Assembly (NCBI GenBank): GCA_028292625.1
Contig: JAQGLY010000014.1
Span: 186,001-250,000 of the forward strand
Length of the DNA: 64,000 nt
Source of the DNA: Herbaspirillum sp.
Lineage (GTDB): Bacteria > Pseudomonadota > Gammaproteobacteria > Burkholderiales > Burkholderiaceae_D
Direction: 5' to 3'
This document shows, piece after piece, positions 1 through 8,960 of the stretch. Both the position numbers and the translations under genes were made by a program. How positions within the stretch are numbered: the first letter of the stretch is position 1; each line of letters opens with the position of its first letter. The notes below the pieces were generated by a model. The model was not told the DNA's origin. It worked only from the letters and a program-made list of their open reading frames with translations, and ran no database searches.

Positions 1-113
1 GTCCGTAATCGGTTCGGGCGGGCATGGTTCCCCAGGCGGTAAAGGAAACAACAGCCCATGCTTTCGGACTCGACATGGCGAAGCCGATTTTCTGCACATT
101 TTCAATAAAAATC

Positions 114-1229
114 ATGGATCCAATCGATAGCCCATCTCCGCCTTTCACTTGTACCTCGTTACGATCTGCCGCGGCGAGTTATTCGGCTCCAGAACGCTCT
201 TCTTCTCCTGTAGGGGAAAACCTGTCTGGAGCCCGTAACGACCCGGCAACAATGAGTGATCTGCCCGCAGAGCTAATTACTTTAATAGTCAAGCATATCC
301 GCGACCCCGCAGACATCAATAAATTCAGTTTGGTCAATGCGCGCCTCTTTGGGATAGTGAAAGGCGAGTGCAACGCGAAGAAAGCCATTCTGAAGATGGG
401 GGAGCTAAAGACCGCGAGTGAGACAGTAAGTACATTGGATGAGCTTAATCGGATTCTAGGCAAGATAAATAGCGTTCCAAAACGCCTGTCGGATCTGGCG
501 TCGCTGCCTCTGGCGGTGCTTGCGGGAGGAATATGGTGGCCGCCGGAAGCGGGCCGGAAGGCATTTCACGCTATTTTGGAGGCCATCCAGAAGCATTTGT
601 CGTCCGAGTATAGTGTCGACCCATTGGCGACGCTGGCCGGACAAATAGTGATGCTGCCGGAATCAGGCAAGCCGGCTGCGTTCGGCGCCATGTTGGCGGT
701 GTGCAAGACGCTGCCGGACGAACAGCGTGCCAAGTTGTTGGTCGTGCTGGCGAGACAAATACTGACGCTAGCGGGGGCATACCGGCAGGAGGCATTTTTG
801 GAGGTGATCAAGACGCTATCGGCCGAACATTGTTTCGCACCGTTGACAGAACTGGCCAAACTCATATGGACGCAACCGGAAGCCGGCAAGCTGCTTGCAT
901 TCGGCGCCGTTTTGGAGATCGTCAAGACGCTGCCGGACGAACAGCGCGCCGCCATGTTGGTAACGCTGGCCGGACAAATACGGACGCTGCCGGTAGAAGA
1001 CCAACAGGCTGCGTTCGGCTCCCTGGCCGGACAGATCGGGATGCTGCCAAAAGCAGAGCGGGAGGCGACGTTCGACGCCGTTTGGGAAATCCTCAAGGCG
1101 CTGCCGGACGAACAGCGTTCCGCTCTGTTGGCAACGCTGAGAGGACAAACCGGCACGCCGCCGATCTGGCCGAATCACGACTTCCGTTCCTACCGCCGTC
1201 TACGCACTTTTCCGGATCCGCGCCAATGA
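114..1229 (+). CDS. F-box-like repeat protein, candidate secreted effector
   Basis: The function is not established. From the start at 114 the protein is 371 residues. Residues 1-46 are rich in Ser, Pro and Ala. Residues about 49-85 read as an F-box-like segment (LPAELITLIVKHI, then FSLVNARLF), the pattern eukaryotic F-box proteins use to bind Skp1. Residues about 132-346 hold roughly six degenerate units of about 38 residues built around LAGQI..LP, AAFGA.LE and KTLPDEQR, predicted all-helical. The DNA for the KTLPDEQR portion recurs nearly unchanged near 706, 922 and 1092. An F-box plus a solenoid and a Ser/Pro-rich N-terminus is the layout of plant-pathogen type III effectors such as the Ralstonia GALA proteins, although these repeats are not GALA leucine-rich repeats. 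A start at 24 is possible, as it has a weak G-rich ribosome site. The promoter lies outside the window. The stop overlaps the next start as ATGA. Confidence 0.6.
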   Translation: MDPIDSPSPPFTCTSLRSAAASYSAPERSSSPVGENLSGARNDPATMSDLPAELITLIVKHIRDPADINKFSLVNARLFGIVKGECNAKKAILKMGELKTASETVSTLDELNRILGKINSVPKRLSDLASLPLAVLAGGIWWPPEAGRKAFHAILEAIQKHLSSEYSVDPLATLAGQIVMLPESGKPAAFGAMLAVCKTLPDEQRAKLLVVLARQILTLAGAYRQEAFLEVIKTLSAEHCFAPLTELAKLIWTQPEAGKLLAFGAVLEIVKTLPDEQRAAMLVTLAGQIRTLPVEDQQAAFGSLAGQIGMLPKAEREATFDAVWEILKALPDEQRSALLATLRGQTGTPPIWPNHDFRSYRRLRTFPDPRQ

Positions 1230-2086
1230 TCGCCCAAGACGTGGTTCCGGATTTCACCATGCCGCCGGATGCGCCGGTGCCGGCGCGTTATCGCGGCGTC
1301 TGGCAGCGCACTTTGCTGGAAACGCCGCAGATGGCGGATACCGATACGACGGTGTTCTGGTTGCAGACCGATCGCTGGCATGCCGATATCCGGATACCGG
1401 CGGGCGCTCCTGATTTTTCCGGCGTGGCCTCGTTTGCCGAGTGCAGCCCGGGGCAACTGGCGTGGCTGGCGGGGCAGAGCGGGTTTGCCGGTTTTACGCA
1501 GGTCGACCTGACGCCGTCGCGCGAGATTTGCCACTGGCGCCGGCGGCTGGATTTTCAGCCGCCGAGGGCGACGCCGGATGCCGGCGCGATGCGGTTCGGA
1601 CCGGCAGGGGTGACGGAAACCGGCGTGCATTCGACCTATTTCGAAGATTGGCGGCGTCTGCCCGATTCGCATGACGGTTTCGCCGTGCTGCAGTTGCTGG
1701 ATGCACGCGGCGCGCCGGCGGCACCTGCGCGGTTTTTGATGGTGGCCGGTTCGTACGTGATGCAGATCAGAGACCGTTCGTTGGCATGGCCCGCCGGCGC
1801 CGAGCCGGCAAGCTGGCCGCGCGCGGTTGCAGAGCGCCCGGAACTGCTGGATTTTGAGCTTTCATTCGGTCACCGTACGGCCGATGGTTGGCGCATTCTG
1901 CACTCGACCCTGCCGTGGCGGACAGGACGATCGGTGTCGGTGCGATGGGGGCGCGAGCGGGACGGAATCGTCGATGTGACGCTGGATGGCGTGCCGCGGA
2001 ATTGGAAAATAAGAGAGTGGAACCCGCCGGATTCCATCGCATTTAAATATTCTTGCGGAAACATTTTCGAGCGCGCGCGGCATTAA
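1226..2086 (+). CDS. HRI1-like conserved protein
   Basis: A 286-residue soluble protein with no signal peptide or membrane segment. The pattern GVWQRTLLET near the N-terminus, a WLQT..WHADIRIP stretch, then LAWLAGQSGFAG and CHWRRRLDFQP match my memory of the bacterial relatives of yeast HRI1, a beta-barrel protein of unknown biochemical role. The assignment is from pattern memory and is tentative. The start was chosen at the ATG that overlaps the upstream stop (ATGA), because the in-frame extension upstream merely shadows the repeat gene. The overlap suggests translational coupling with the F-box-like gene. The next gene begins 250 bases downstream, so this pair probably forms its own unit. 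Confidence 0.6.
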   Translation: MIAQDVVPDFTMPPDAPVPARYRGVWQRTLLETPQMADTDTTVFWLQTDRWHADIRIPAGAPDFSGVASFAECSPGQLAWLAGQSGFAGFTQVDLTPSREICHWRRRLDFQPPRATPDAGAMRFGPAGVTETGVHSTYFEDWRRLPDSHDGFAVLQLLDARGAPAAPARFLMVAGSYVMQIRDRSLAWPAGAEPASWPRAVAERPELLDFELSFGHRTADGWRILHSTLPWRTGRSVSVRWGRERDGIVDVTLDGVPRNWKIREWNPPDSIAFKYSCGNIFERARH

Positions 2087-2336
2087 TTTTCCACATGGAA
2101 ATAAAGCGATGTAAAACCGCACAAAGCATGAGCTAGTTCTGACATATCCGTTAAAAGGTTTGCTTTTCAGGCAGCATAAAAGTATGATTTTTTCCATCAG
2201 GTAACAATACTCATTAGGCGTCCGGCGCAATGATGGAACTGCCCAGGCTCGCAACTGCCTGGGATGTTTTGGCGGCGTCAAACACGGTTTTGCAGTATAT
2301 TTGGCGCCCTTGATAGTTAATACGCGCAGCGGCTAA

Positions 2337-3716
2337 ATGATGACTCCAGTTTCCCCCACGATTTTCAAGGCCTACGATATTCGCGGCATTCTCGACCAGA
2401 CGCTGGACGCGGAGGTCGCACGGCAAATCGGTCTGGCTTTCGGCAGCGCGGTGCGCGCCAAGGGCGAACGGACCGTGGTGATCGGCCGCGACGGCCGTTT
2501 GTCCGGGCCTGCGCTGAGCGCGGCTTTGTCGGACGGTTTGCGCGCCGCCGGCGTGGATGTGATCGACCTGGGCATGGTGGCCACGCCGATGGTGTATTTC
2601 GGCACCCATATACTCGACGCCAAATCGGGCGTGATGGTGACCGGCAGCCACAACCCGCCGGACTACAACGGTTTCAAGCTGGTATTGGCGGGCGAGGCGA
2701 TTTACGGCGATACCATTCTGGCGCTGTATCAGGCCATCGTGGCGCAGAATTTCAGCAGCGGCGCGGGATCTTACCGCACCGACGATATCCGTAGCCGCTA
2801 TATCGAGCGCATGATCGCCGATGTCAGGCTGGCGCGGCCGATGAAGATCGCGATCGATTGCGGCAACGGCGTGGCCGGCGCGTTTGCCGGCGAGCTGTAC
2901 CGGGCGCTCGGTTGCGAAGTGATTGAACTGTTTTGCGATGTCGACGGAAATTTCCCGAATCATCATCCCGATCCGGCGCATCCGGAAAACCTGCAGGATC
3001 TGATTCGCTGCCTGCAGGAGACCGATGCCGAAATCGGCCTGGCCTTCGACGGCGACGGCGACCGGCTCGGCGTGGTGACCAAGGACGGCCAGATCATTTA
3101 CCCGGATCGCCAACTGATGCTGTTCGCCGAGGATGTGCTGACGCGTCATCCGGGCAAGGAAATTCTGTTCGATGTGAAATGCACCCGCCATCTGGCGCCG
3201 TGGATCGCCGCGCGCGGCGGCAAACCGCTGATGTGCCGCACCGGGCACTCGCTGGTGAAGGCGAAGATGCGCGAAACCGGCGCGCCGTTCGGCGGCGAAA
3301 TGAGCGGCCATATTTTCTTCAAGGACCGCTGGTACGGTTTCGACGACGGTTTGTATGCCGGCGTGCGCTTGCTGGAACTGCTCAGCCGCGAAAGCGATTC
3401 GTCGGCGCGCCTGAATGCCTTGCCGCAATCGGTCAGTACGCCGGAGCTGCATTTGCATCTGGCCGAAGGCGAGAATTTCGCTTTGATCGACAGGTTGCAA
3501 AACGAGGGTGAGTTCCCCGGCGCCGATCAGTTGATCACGATCGACGGATTGCGGGTGGAGTACCCGGATGGTTTCGGACTGGCGCGTCCATCCAATACCA
3601 CGCCGGTGGTGGTCATGCGATTTGAGGCGGAGTCCGATGCGGCGCTGCTGCGCATTCAGAGCGAATTCAAACGGGCGATGACGGCATTGAAACCTGAAAT
3701 GGTCATGCCGTATTGA
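2337..3716 (+). CDS. manB: Phosphomannomutase/phosphoglucomutase (AlgC/ManB type)
   Basis: Interconverts mannose-6-phosphate and mannose-1-phosphate (and often the glucose phosphates), feeding GDP-mannose synthesis in the cytoplasm. The 459-residue length is normal for the AlgC class. The phosphoserine loop TGSHNP is at about residues 102-107 (Ser104), the Mg-binding loop DGDGDR at 238-243, and the sugar-specificity loop GEMSGH at 320-325, all intact. The start is ATG 2337, with a second ATG immediately after. The partner enzyme, mannose-1-phosphate guanylyltransferase, lies 36 kb away at the other end of the same polysaccharide island. It is separated from the next gene by 121 bases and may be transcribed alone. 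Confidence 0.93.
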   Translation: MMTPVSPTIFKAYDIRGILDQTLDAEVARQIGLAFGSAVRAKGERTVVIGRDGRLSGPALSAALSDGLRAAGVDVIDLGMVATPMVYFGTHILDAKSGVMVTGSHNPPDYNGFKLVLAGEAIYGDTILALYQAIVAQNFSSGAGSYRTDDIRSRYIERMIADVRLARPMKIAIDCGNGVAGAFAGELYRALGCEVIELFCDVDGNFPNHHPDPAHPENLQDLIRCLQETDAEIGLAFDGDGDRLGVVTKDGQIIYPDRQLMLFAEDVLTRHPGKEILFDVKCTRHLAPWIAARGGKPLMCRTGHSLVKAKMRETGAPFGGEMSGHIFFKDRWYGFDDGLYAGVRLLELLSRESDSSARLNALPQSVSTPELHLHLAEGENFALIDRLQNEGEFPGADQLITIDGLRVEYPDGFGLARPSNTTPVVVMRFEAESDAALLRIQSEFKRAMTALKPEMVMPY

Positions 3717-3837
3717 TTGAAGATTAGTTGAAGTCGCATTAATTAAAACAATGAATGTCGGGGAAAGCTTCGCAGCATGTTTATTAAAAACTGTTGTCAA
3801 GTTTTAAAAAAGTAATTCTCAAGGGAAGAAAAATAAT

Positions 3838-4926
3838 ATGTGGCACCGTTCCATGTCCAGCATCGCGGCGGCTTCCGCCGCGGCGGCATTCCTCTTTTCC
3901 GGGTCCGCTCAAGCGACGATCGCTCCGTTGACTGCCACGCAAATTCTGCAGCAGTTCAATCTGGTGGTATTGAATAACGATGTCTCGCTCGCGGGACAGG
4001 TCGCCGGCCGTACGTATGTCGGCGGCAGTCTGAACGGCGGCGCTTACGAGCAGAGCGCGTCGAGTACACCCGCATCGAATTACGCGGGATTGACCGTCGG
4101 CGGCAGTGTCGGCAATGTCCAGGTCAACGGGCTGGGCGCGGTGGTCGGCGGCAGTCTGGCCAACAGCACCGTGAACTCCGGTTCCAGTGTGGTGGGCGGC
4201 AGTGTCGCCAACAGCAATCTGAACGGCGCGGCCTTTATCGGCGGCAGCAAAAGCAATACCAACACCAACGGCGGCGTGCTGTCGTCGCCATCGGCGCTGA
4301 TGCAAACCAATTCGGCGGCGGCGACGTCCACCAACTTCTCTTCGACGCTGACAAGCTTGTCGCAGGATTTGAGCAAGCTGAGCAGCACCGGCAGCAGCGT
4401 GAGCTTCAGCGGCAATACCGCGACTTTCAACGCGGTAGCCAATAGCGCCGGCGTGGCGGTGTTCGACATCAGCGCCATCGACACCAAGGTGTTCAGCTCG
4501 AACCAGTTTTCGTTCAATGCGAACGGCGCGACGACGATCATCATCAATACCGATGTGAAGCAGGCCAACATTGCCGCCAATTTCCTCGGCGGTCAGGCGC
4601 AGTCGCTGGGCAGCGAGATCGTCTGGAATTTTTACGATGCCACCAATCTGACGGTGAGCAGTCAGTTCGGCGGGTCGATCCTGGCGACCGGCGCATCGCT
4701 GATCAGCTCGCAAAGCATCGCAGGCGGCGTCTATGTAAACAATCTGTTGCAGATGGCGGGCACGATTCAACTGCAACCGTTTTCCGGCTCGGTTTCCCAG
4801 GTGCCCGAGACCGCCAGCTACGCGTCGATGCTGGCGGGCCTGGCCTTGATCGGTTTGATCTTCATGCGTCGCCGCAAGGCCGCGGCGCGCAATTTCGATC
4901 GTCTCGCCATAGCGACCGGTAATTGA
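3838..4926 (+). CDS. Choice-of-anchor A family protein with PEP-CTERM sorting tail
   Basis: A secreted surface protein of 362 residues. The N-terminus has a signal peptide (hydrophobic SIAAASAAAAFLFSGSA, likely cut after SAQA). The QFNLVVLNNDVSLAGQV region followed by glycine-rich turns (VGGSLNG, VGGSLANS, VGGSVANS, IGGSKS) matches the choice-of-anchor A domain, probably a beta-helix. The C-terminus carries the tripartite exosortase signal: VPE motif, a hydrophobic helix (MLAGLALIGLIFM), then an Arg/Lys cluster (RRRK). It is therefore a predicted substrate of the exosortase B encoded at 13325. It stands alone between phosphomannomutase and a repeat element. Confidence 0.88.
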   Translation: MWHRSMSSIAAASAAAAFLFSGSAQATIAPLTATQILQQFNLVVLNNDVSLAGQVAGRTYVGGSLNGGAYEQSASSTPASNYAGLTVGGSVGNVQVNGLGAVVGGSLANSTVNSGSSVVGGSVANSNLNGAAFIGGSKSNTNTNGGVLSSPSALMQTNSAAATSTNFSSTLTSLSQDLSKLSSTGSSVSFSGNTATFNAVANSAGVAVFDISAIDTKVFSSNQFSFNANGATTIIINTDVKQANIAANFLGGQAQSLGSEIVWNFYDATNLTVSSQFGGSILATGASLISSQSIAGGVYVNNLLQMAGTIQLQPFSGSVSQVPETASYASMLAGLALIGLIFMRRRKAAARNFDRLAIATGN

Positions 4927-4946
4927 TAAACCTGTCCTAGTGCTGA

Positions 4947-5122
4947 AATGCTGTTCAGTTAAGAAGATTTTTGGGCCGGTGCGCTCCTTCGATACGTCGC
5001 TGACGCGACTACTCGGGACGAACGGAGTTTTTGGCGGCGCTCAAAGAAAACCGTTCGTCCTGAGTAGCCGAAGGCGTATCGAAGGAAGCGCGCCAACCGA
5101 AATGACTTAACTGAACGGCATT
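4947..5122. repeat. 176-bp long imperfect palindrome, MITE-like
   Basis: The outer 17 bases (AATGCYGTTCAGTTAAG, 4947-4963) recur inverted at 5106-5122 with one mismatch. Inside, CTCCTTCGATACG (from 4984) and CTACTCGGGACGAACGG pair with their near-complements at 5051-5087, so almost the whole element can fold into one hairpin. Imperfect 12-base direct repeats (GTCCTAGTGCTG 4934-4945 and GTCCTGGTGCTG 5124-5135) flank it. It has no coding capacity. The internal TTCGTCCTGAGTAG...GTATCGAAGG type of sequence resembles a common intergenic repeat of Proteobacteria. A non-autonomous transposable element is the best reading; a large transcription terminator is the alternative. Confidence 0.65.
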
Positions 5123-5226
5123 AGTCCTGGTGCTGCTATTTTCACGCAAGGCATCAGGCCGTTTACAATCGATGCTTTTGCGCGCCGCGCAAGCACGGCG
5201 CTGCCAATCGATTTGAACAGGGCTCT

Positions 5227-5832
5227 ATGTTTTCTTGGTCTAGCATTACTTATTTGGGCGATAGCGCGCTTACCGTTCCATGCGCCGCGGCGCTGATTGG
5301 ATGGCTGGCGATTGTCGGGAAATGGGGAGCGGCGGTGCGCTGGGCGCTGGTGTTCGGGGCCGGCATGGCGCTGGTGGTGGTGACCAAACTCGCCTTCCTG
5401 GGATGGGACATCGGTGTGCACAGCATCAATTTCACCGGGATCAGCGGCCACAGCGCGTCGTCGATGGCATTGCTGCCGGTGCTGGTCTTTCTGCTGAGCG
5501 CCGGATGGCCGCGCCCGATACGCAAAACGCTGGTCGGCGCGACCTTGATCGGCGTCGTGCTGATCGGCATGTCGCGCCTGGTGCTGCGCGTGCATTCCGA
5601 GGCGGAAGTGATGGCGGGACTGACGCTGGGAGCTTGCATGAGCCTGTATTTCATCGGGCGTTCCGGTCTGGGCGAGCGCGTCATCCCGGGACGGCCGATC
5701 ATGTTGCTCACGCTGGTGGTGCTGACCAGCCTGCCCGGCGGCCAGCCGGCGCCGACGCAGTCATGGCTGGAGCATCTCGCGCTGACGCTTTCCGGTCATG
5801 AGCAGGTGCATACGCGGCATGTTGCGCTGTGA
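5227..5832 (+). CDS. PAP2-superfamily membrane phosphatase-like protein
   Basis: A 201-residue protein with about five or six hydrophobic segments. It carries the second and third motifs of the type 2 phosphatidic acid phosphatase superfamily: SGHS at residues 73-76 and SR.....H at 116-123, containing the presumed catalytic histidines. The first motif (K......RP) is poorly preserved: a Lys at 54 but no Arg-Pro. In this setting a role in dephosphorylating a polyprenyl diphosphate released during polysaccharide assembly is plausible but inferred. The start ATG 5227 follows a G-rich AACAGGGCTCT stretch. It lies between the MITE-like repeat and the eps operon. Confidence 0.72.
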   Translation: MFSWSSITYLGDSALTVPCAAALIGWLAIVGKWGAAVRWALVFGAGMALVVVTKLAFLGWDIGVHSINFTGISGHSASSMALLPVLVFLLSAGWPRPIRKTLVGATLIGVVLIGMSRLVLRVHSEAEVMAGLTLGACMSLYFIGRSGLGERVIPGRPIMLLTLVVLTSLPGGQPAPTQSWLEHLALTLSGHEQVHTRHVAL

Positions 5833-6184
5833 GCGGGGGTGAGCGAAGACGAATAAAGAAAATCGCGTAAAAGAGGGGAAAGCGCTTTTATCATCCCGAG
5901 ATCGGGATTTAGGTGTAAATTCGCGCTGGATGCAATAATCCCCGTGTACTCCGATTCCAATTTACAAAACCAAGTTCCGGACTATACAAAAATAATATGA
6001 AATAGAAGCTTTTTTCCTCAGAAATGTCGCTTTTTAGTTATATTCACTTTGATAACTTTTTTGCTTAACTCGGCAAAATGATGCATCATTGCTGCTGCCT
6101 TTTTGTGTTGCGTCGCAGCAGGATAATGTCAAAAATTTGAAAAGTAGAATTTCCCAATTTTAATTGAATAAAGACATCGCTCAC
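5833..6184 (+). promoter_or_regulatory. Long AT-rich leader in front of the eps operon
   Basis: A 352-base gap without a credible gene. It contains two small hairpins: ATCCC/GGGAT around 5893-5909, and CTGCTGC (6092-6098) pairing with GCAGCAG (6115-6121). Neither is followed by a T-run strong enough to be called a terminator. The AT-rich part 5990-6080 is the likely promoter zone of the eps operon, but I could not pick a convincing -35/-10 or sigma-54 pair. Confidence 0.35.
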
Positions 6185-7420
6185 ATGGCTTTACGTCACA
6201 ATTCGACCGCATTGCAGCGGTTTGGCACGCCTGCGATGGCGTTGACCGGCATCTTGTTTTGTTCGACCGTTTGGGCTGCTCCCGGCGATGTGGTGATTCC
6301 CTACGTTCAATACTCCATGTCGTATGACGACAATCTGTTGCGAGTGCAGGACGCGGCCACGGCGCAGGCGCTGACGGGCTCCAGCCAAATGTCCGATATG
6401 TCGCGTCAGGAGGTGGCGGGGGTGCGTATCAACAAGACCCTCAGCCGCCAGAACATCACTGCGGACGTGAACATGAACCGCACCAATTTCGATCACTTCA
6501 CCCAATTCGATTACCAGGGCAAGGCCGCCAAGGCGAATTGGAATTGGGCGCTGGGGGAACATTTCGACGGCAATCTCGGCACCGCCTATAACCAAATGCT
6601 GACGCCGTTCCAGGACTTCCGCGTGTTCGAAAAAAACATCCGCACCGATCGCAGCAATTACGCCAGTGGCTATTGGCATATTGATCCCGACTGGTCGTTG
6701 CATGCGCAATATACCCGTTACAATTTGGGCTTCCAACTGCTGTCGCAGCAGCCCAATACGTTGCGCATGGATACTTCCGAAGCCGGCGTCGATTACATCG
6801 TGCGCAGCACCAGTTCGGTCGGCATGGTATTTCGTCATATACGCGGCTCTTATCCGTTTCAGCAGCCCGCCATTATCAACTCCGTCGTGCTGGACAACAA
6901 TTTCAAGCAGAACGAAGTCAAAGCCAACATACAGTGGCAGATGAGCGGCAAGACGCGTTTGCAATTTCTCGGCGGCTGGGTTCAGCGCACGAAGTCTGAT
7001 AGCGGCGCGGATTTTTCCGGCCCCAACGCGCGCCTGATCGCAAACTTGAGTCCCACCGGGAAAACGCTGGTGACCGCCAATCTGTACAGCGAAATCGGCG
7101 GAGTCGACGATCCGGACGCCAATTTCGCGTTGACCAAAGGCGCCAGCCTGACCGCCACCTGGCTGGCGACGGGCAAGATTCGCGCCGACACTTCGATGGA
7201 ATATCAGCGGCGTGATTACAATGGCGCAACCATTGTTCCCGGCATCACGCCTTCGAATCGCCGCGACCAATATCGCAGGGTTTCGCTCAATCTCACTTAC
7301 GCGCCGATCACGCCGTTATCGCTGGTCTTGACGGTTTATCACGAAGGGTTGACGTCAAATATCACCGAGTTCGGCTATGCCTCGAATGGGGTGGCGCTGA
7401 TGACGCGTTATGAGTTCTGA
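6185..7420 (+). CDS. epsL: EpsL-type outer-membrane beta-barrel protein of the exopolysaccharide locus
   Basis: A protein of about 411 residues with an N-terminal signal peptide (MALTGILFCSTVWAAPGDV, cut after WAA) followed by many alternating polar/aromatic strands and a terminal Phe (TRYEF), typical of outer-membrane barrels. Its length, composition and position immediately before the priming transferase fit the EpsL family of exosortase B loci, thought to help polysaccharide cross or anchor in the outer membrane. The start is uncertain: ATG 6185 is chosen, but an in-frame TTG at 6164 would add seven residues. First gene of the main plus-strand operon; the next gene starts nine bases after the stop. 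Confidence 0.8.
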   Translation: MALRHNSTALQRFGTPAMALTGILFCSTVWAAPGDVVIPYVQYSMSYDDNLLRVQDAATAQALTGSSQMSDMSRQEVAGVRINKTLSRQNITADVNMNRTNFDHFTQFDYQGKAAKANWNWALGEHFDGNLGTAYNQMLTPFQDFRVFEKNIRTDRSNYASGYWHIDPDWSLHAQYTRYNLGFQLLSQQPNTLRMDTSEAGVDYIVRSTSSVGMVFRHIRGSYPFQQPAIINSVVLDNNFKQNEVKANIQWQMSGKTRLQFLGGWVQRTKSDSGADFSGPNARLIANLSPTGKTLVTANLYSEIGGVDDPDANFALTKGASLTATWLATGKIRADTSMEYQRRDYNGATIVPGITPSNRRDQYRRVSLNLTYAPITPLSLVLTVYHEGLTSNITEFGYASNGVALMTRYEF

Positions 7421-7428
7421 GCGGGTAC

Positions 7429-8817
7429 ATGATGAATAGCGTTCAAGACCATTCGCTGACTACCGTTTTCAAGCGACTGCTTGAACCCCTGCTGATAGTG
7501 ATTTACCTGCATCTGCTGACCTGGGTCCTCGGTCAGCGTTTCGACGGTAATTACTGGGTGCTGGCGATCATGACCTTTTTTATCAGCTCATACATATTCG
7601 CCGAGCTGCATAAATACCGCATGCGCGACAATCCGCAAGCGCTGCGCCTGGCCGGCGCCATTCTGCTCGATTGGGGGGTGGTGGTCGGCGTTCTGTGGGT
7701 GATCGGTTATGTGACCGATTTCCAACACCTGTTTTCGCCTCAGGTGCTGTTGCCGTGGATCGTGGTGACGCCGTTCGGCCTGTTTTTGACGCAAAGCATC
7801 CTGTGCCGGTTCAGCGACGGCATGCGCCAGAATGGCGTGATACGCACGGCCGTCATGATCGGCGTGAATGAAGTCAGCATCAGGCTGGCCGACCGCATCG
7901 CCGAATATCCCAGCCTGATGATGGAAGTATTGGGATTTTTCGATGACCGCGACATGTCGCGCCAGCCGGCCGGCGTCCAGATTCCGCTGCTGGGGCGAAT
8001 GACCGACGTGGTCGCTTACGTGCGCGAACATGGGGTCAACATGATCTATATCAGCCAGCCGATTTCGGCGCAGCCGCGCATTGTGCAGTTGATGGACGAT
8101 CTGCAGGATACGACCGCCTCGATTTACTTCATTCCGGATATCTACATTTTCGATCTGATCCAGGCGCGCTTCGATTATGTCGGCGGTTTGGCGGTGATGG
8201 CGATTTGCGAAACCCCGTTTACGGGGATGAATAGCCTGGTGAAACGCGCCAGCGATATCGTGTTGGCGAGCATCTTCCAGCTGCTGCTGCTGCCGATCAT
8301 GCTGATCATCGCCGCCAGCGTGAAAGCGACATCGCCGGGGCCGGTCATTTTCAAGCAGCGCCGCTACGGTCTGGGCGGCGAGGAAATCGTCGTCTATAAA
8401 TTTCGTTCGATGACCGTGCAGGAAGACGGGGGGGACGTGGTGCAGGCGCAAAAAGACGACCAGCGCCTGACCAAAATTGGTGGCTTCCTGCGCCGCACGT
8501 CGCTCGATGAACTGCCGCAGTTCATCAATGTATTGCAGGGGCGCATGAGCATCGTCGGGCCGCGGCCGCACGCAGTAGCGCACAACGAGTTCTACCGTAA
8601 GCAGATTAAAGGCTACATGTTGCGTCACAAAGTGCGTCCGGGCATTACCGGCTGGGCTCAGGTCAACGGTTTTCGCGGCGAAACGGAAACGCTGGACAAA
8701 ATGAAGACGCGGATCGAGTTCGATCTGGAGTATTTGCGCCGCTGGTCCTTGTCGCTGGATTTATGGATTATTTTCAAGACCGTCAAGTTGGTTCTCAAGC
8801 GCGACAACGCGTATTGA
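7429..8817 (+). CDS. Undecaprenyl-phosphate glucose (hexose-1-P) phosphotransferase
   Basis: Starts the repeat unit by transferring a hexose-1-phosphate, usually glucose, from UDP-sugar to undecaprenyl phosphate at the inner membrane. The 462-residue architecture is of the WcaJ class: about four N-terminal membrane helices (residues 15-125), a central Rossmann-like domain (about 135-250), then a helix and the bacterial sugar transferase domain (about 268-462) with KRASDIV, KFRSM, RRTSLDELPQ, VGPRPH and the C-terminal RPGITGWAQVNG block. All signature motifs are intact. The start is ATG 7429 or the adjacent ATG 7432. It is preceded closely by epsL and followed by a 143-base gap before epsD. 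Confidence 0.92.
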   Translation: MMNSVQDHSLTTVFKRLLEPLLIVIYLHLLTWVLGQRFDGNYWVLAIMTFFISSYIFAELHKYRMRDNPQALRLAGAILLDWGVVVGVLWVIGYVTDFQHLFSPQVLLPWIVVTPFGLFLTQSILCRFSDGMRQNGVIRTAVMIGVNEVSIRLADRIAEYPSLMMEVLGFFDDRDMSRQPAGVQIPLLGRMTDVVAYVREHGVNMIYISQPISAQPRIVQLMDDLQDTTASIYFIPDIYIFDLIQARFDYVGGLAVMAICETPFTGMNSLVKRASDIVLASIFQLLLLPIMLIIAASVKATSPGPVIFKQRRYGLGGEEIVVYKFRSMTVQEDGGDVVQAQKDDQRLTKIGGFLRRTSLDELPQFINVLQGRMSIVGPRPHAVAHNEFYRKQIKGYMLRHKVRPGITGWAQVNGFRGETETLDKMKTRIEFDLEYLRRWSLSLDLWIIFKTVKLVLKRDNAY

Positions 8818-8960
8818 TATCACCGATCGTCATGTCGTGTTGTTTAAATAGCAATATTTCAAATAGTATGTGAAAATGTGCGCGATCTCGCGCCGACAGT
8901 GGAAGATCGATTCAGGTCGTAAGTGGGAATCTCGTCGTAACCGATTGAAGGAGTTCGATA

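Noticed and set aside
114..1229. Leucine-rich repeats of the GALA type
   Set aside because: The repeats lack the LxxLxLxxN spacing; they are helical units of about 38 residues instead.
2214..3800. A 528-codon minus-strand frame opposite phosphomannomutase
   Set aside because: Same low-complexity antisense composition; the plus-strand gene has all catalytic motifs.
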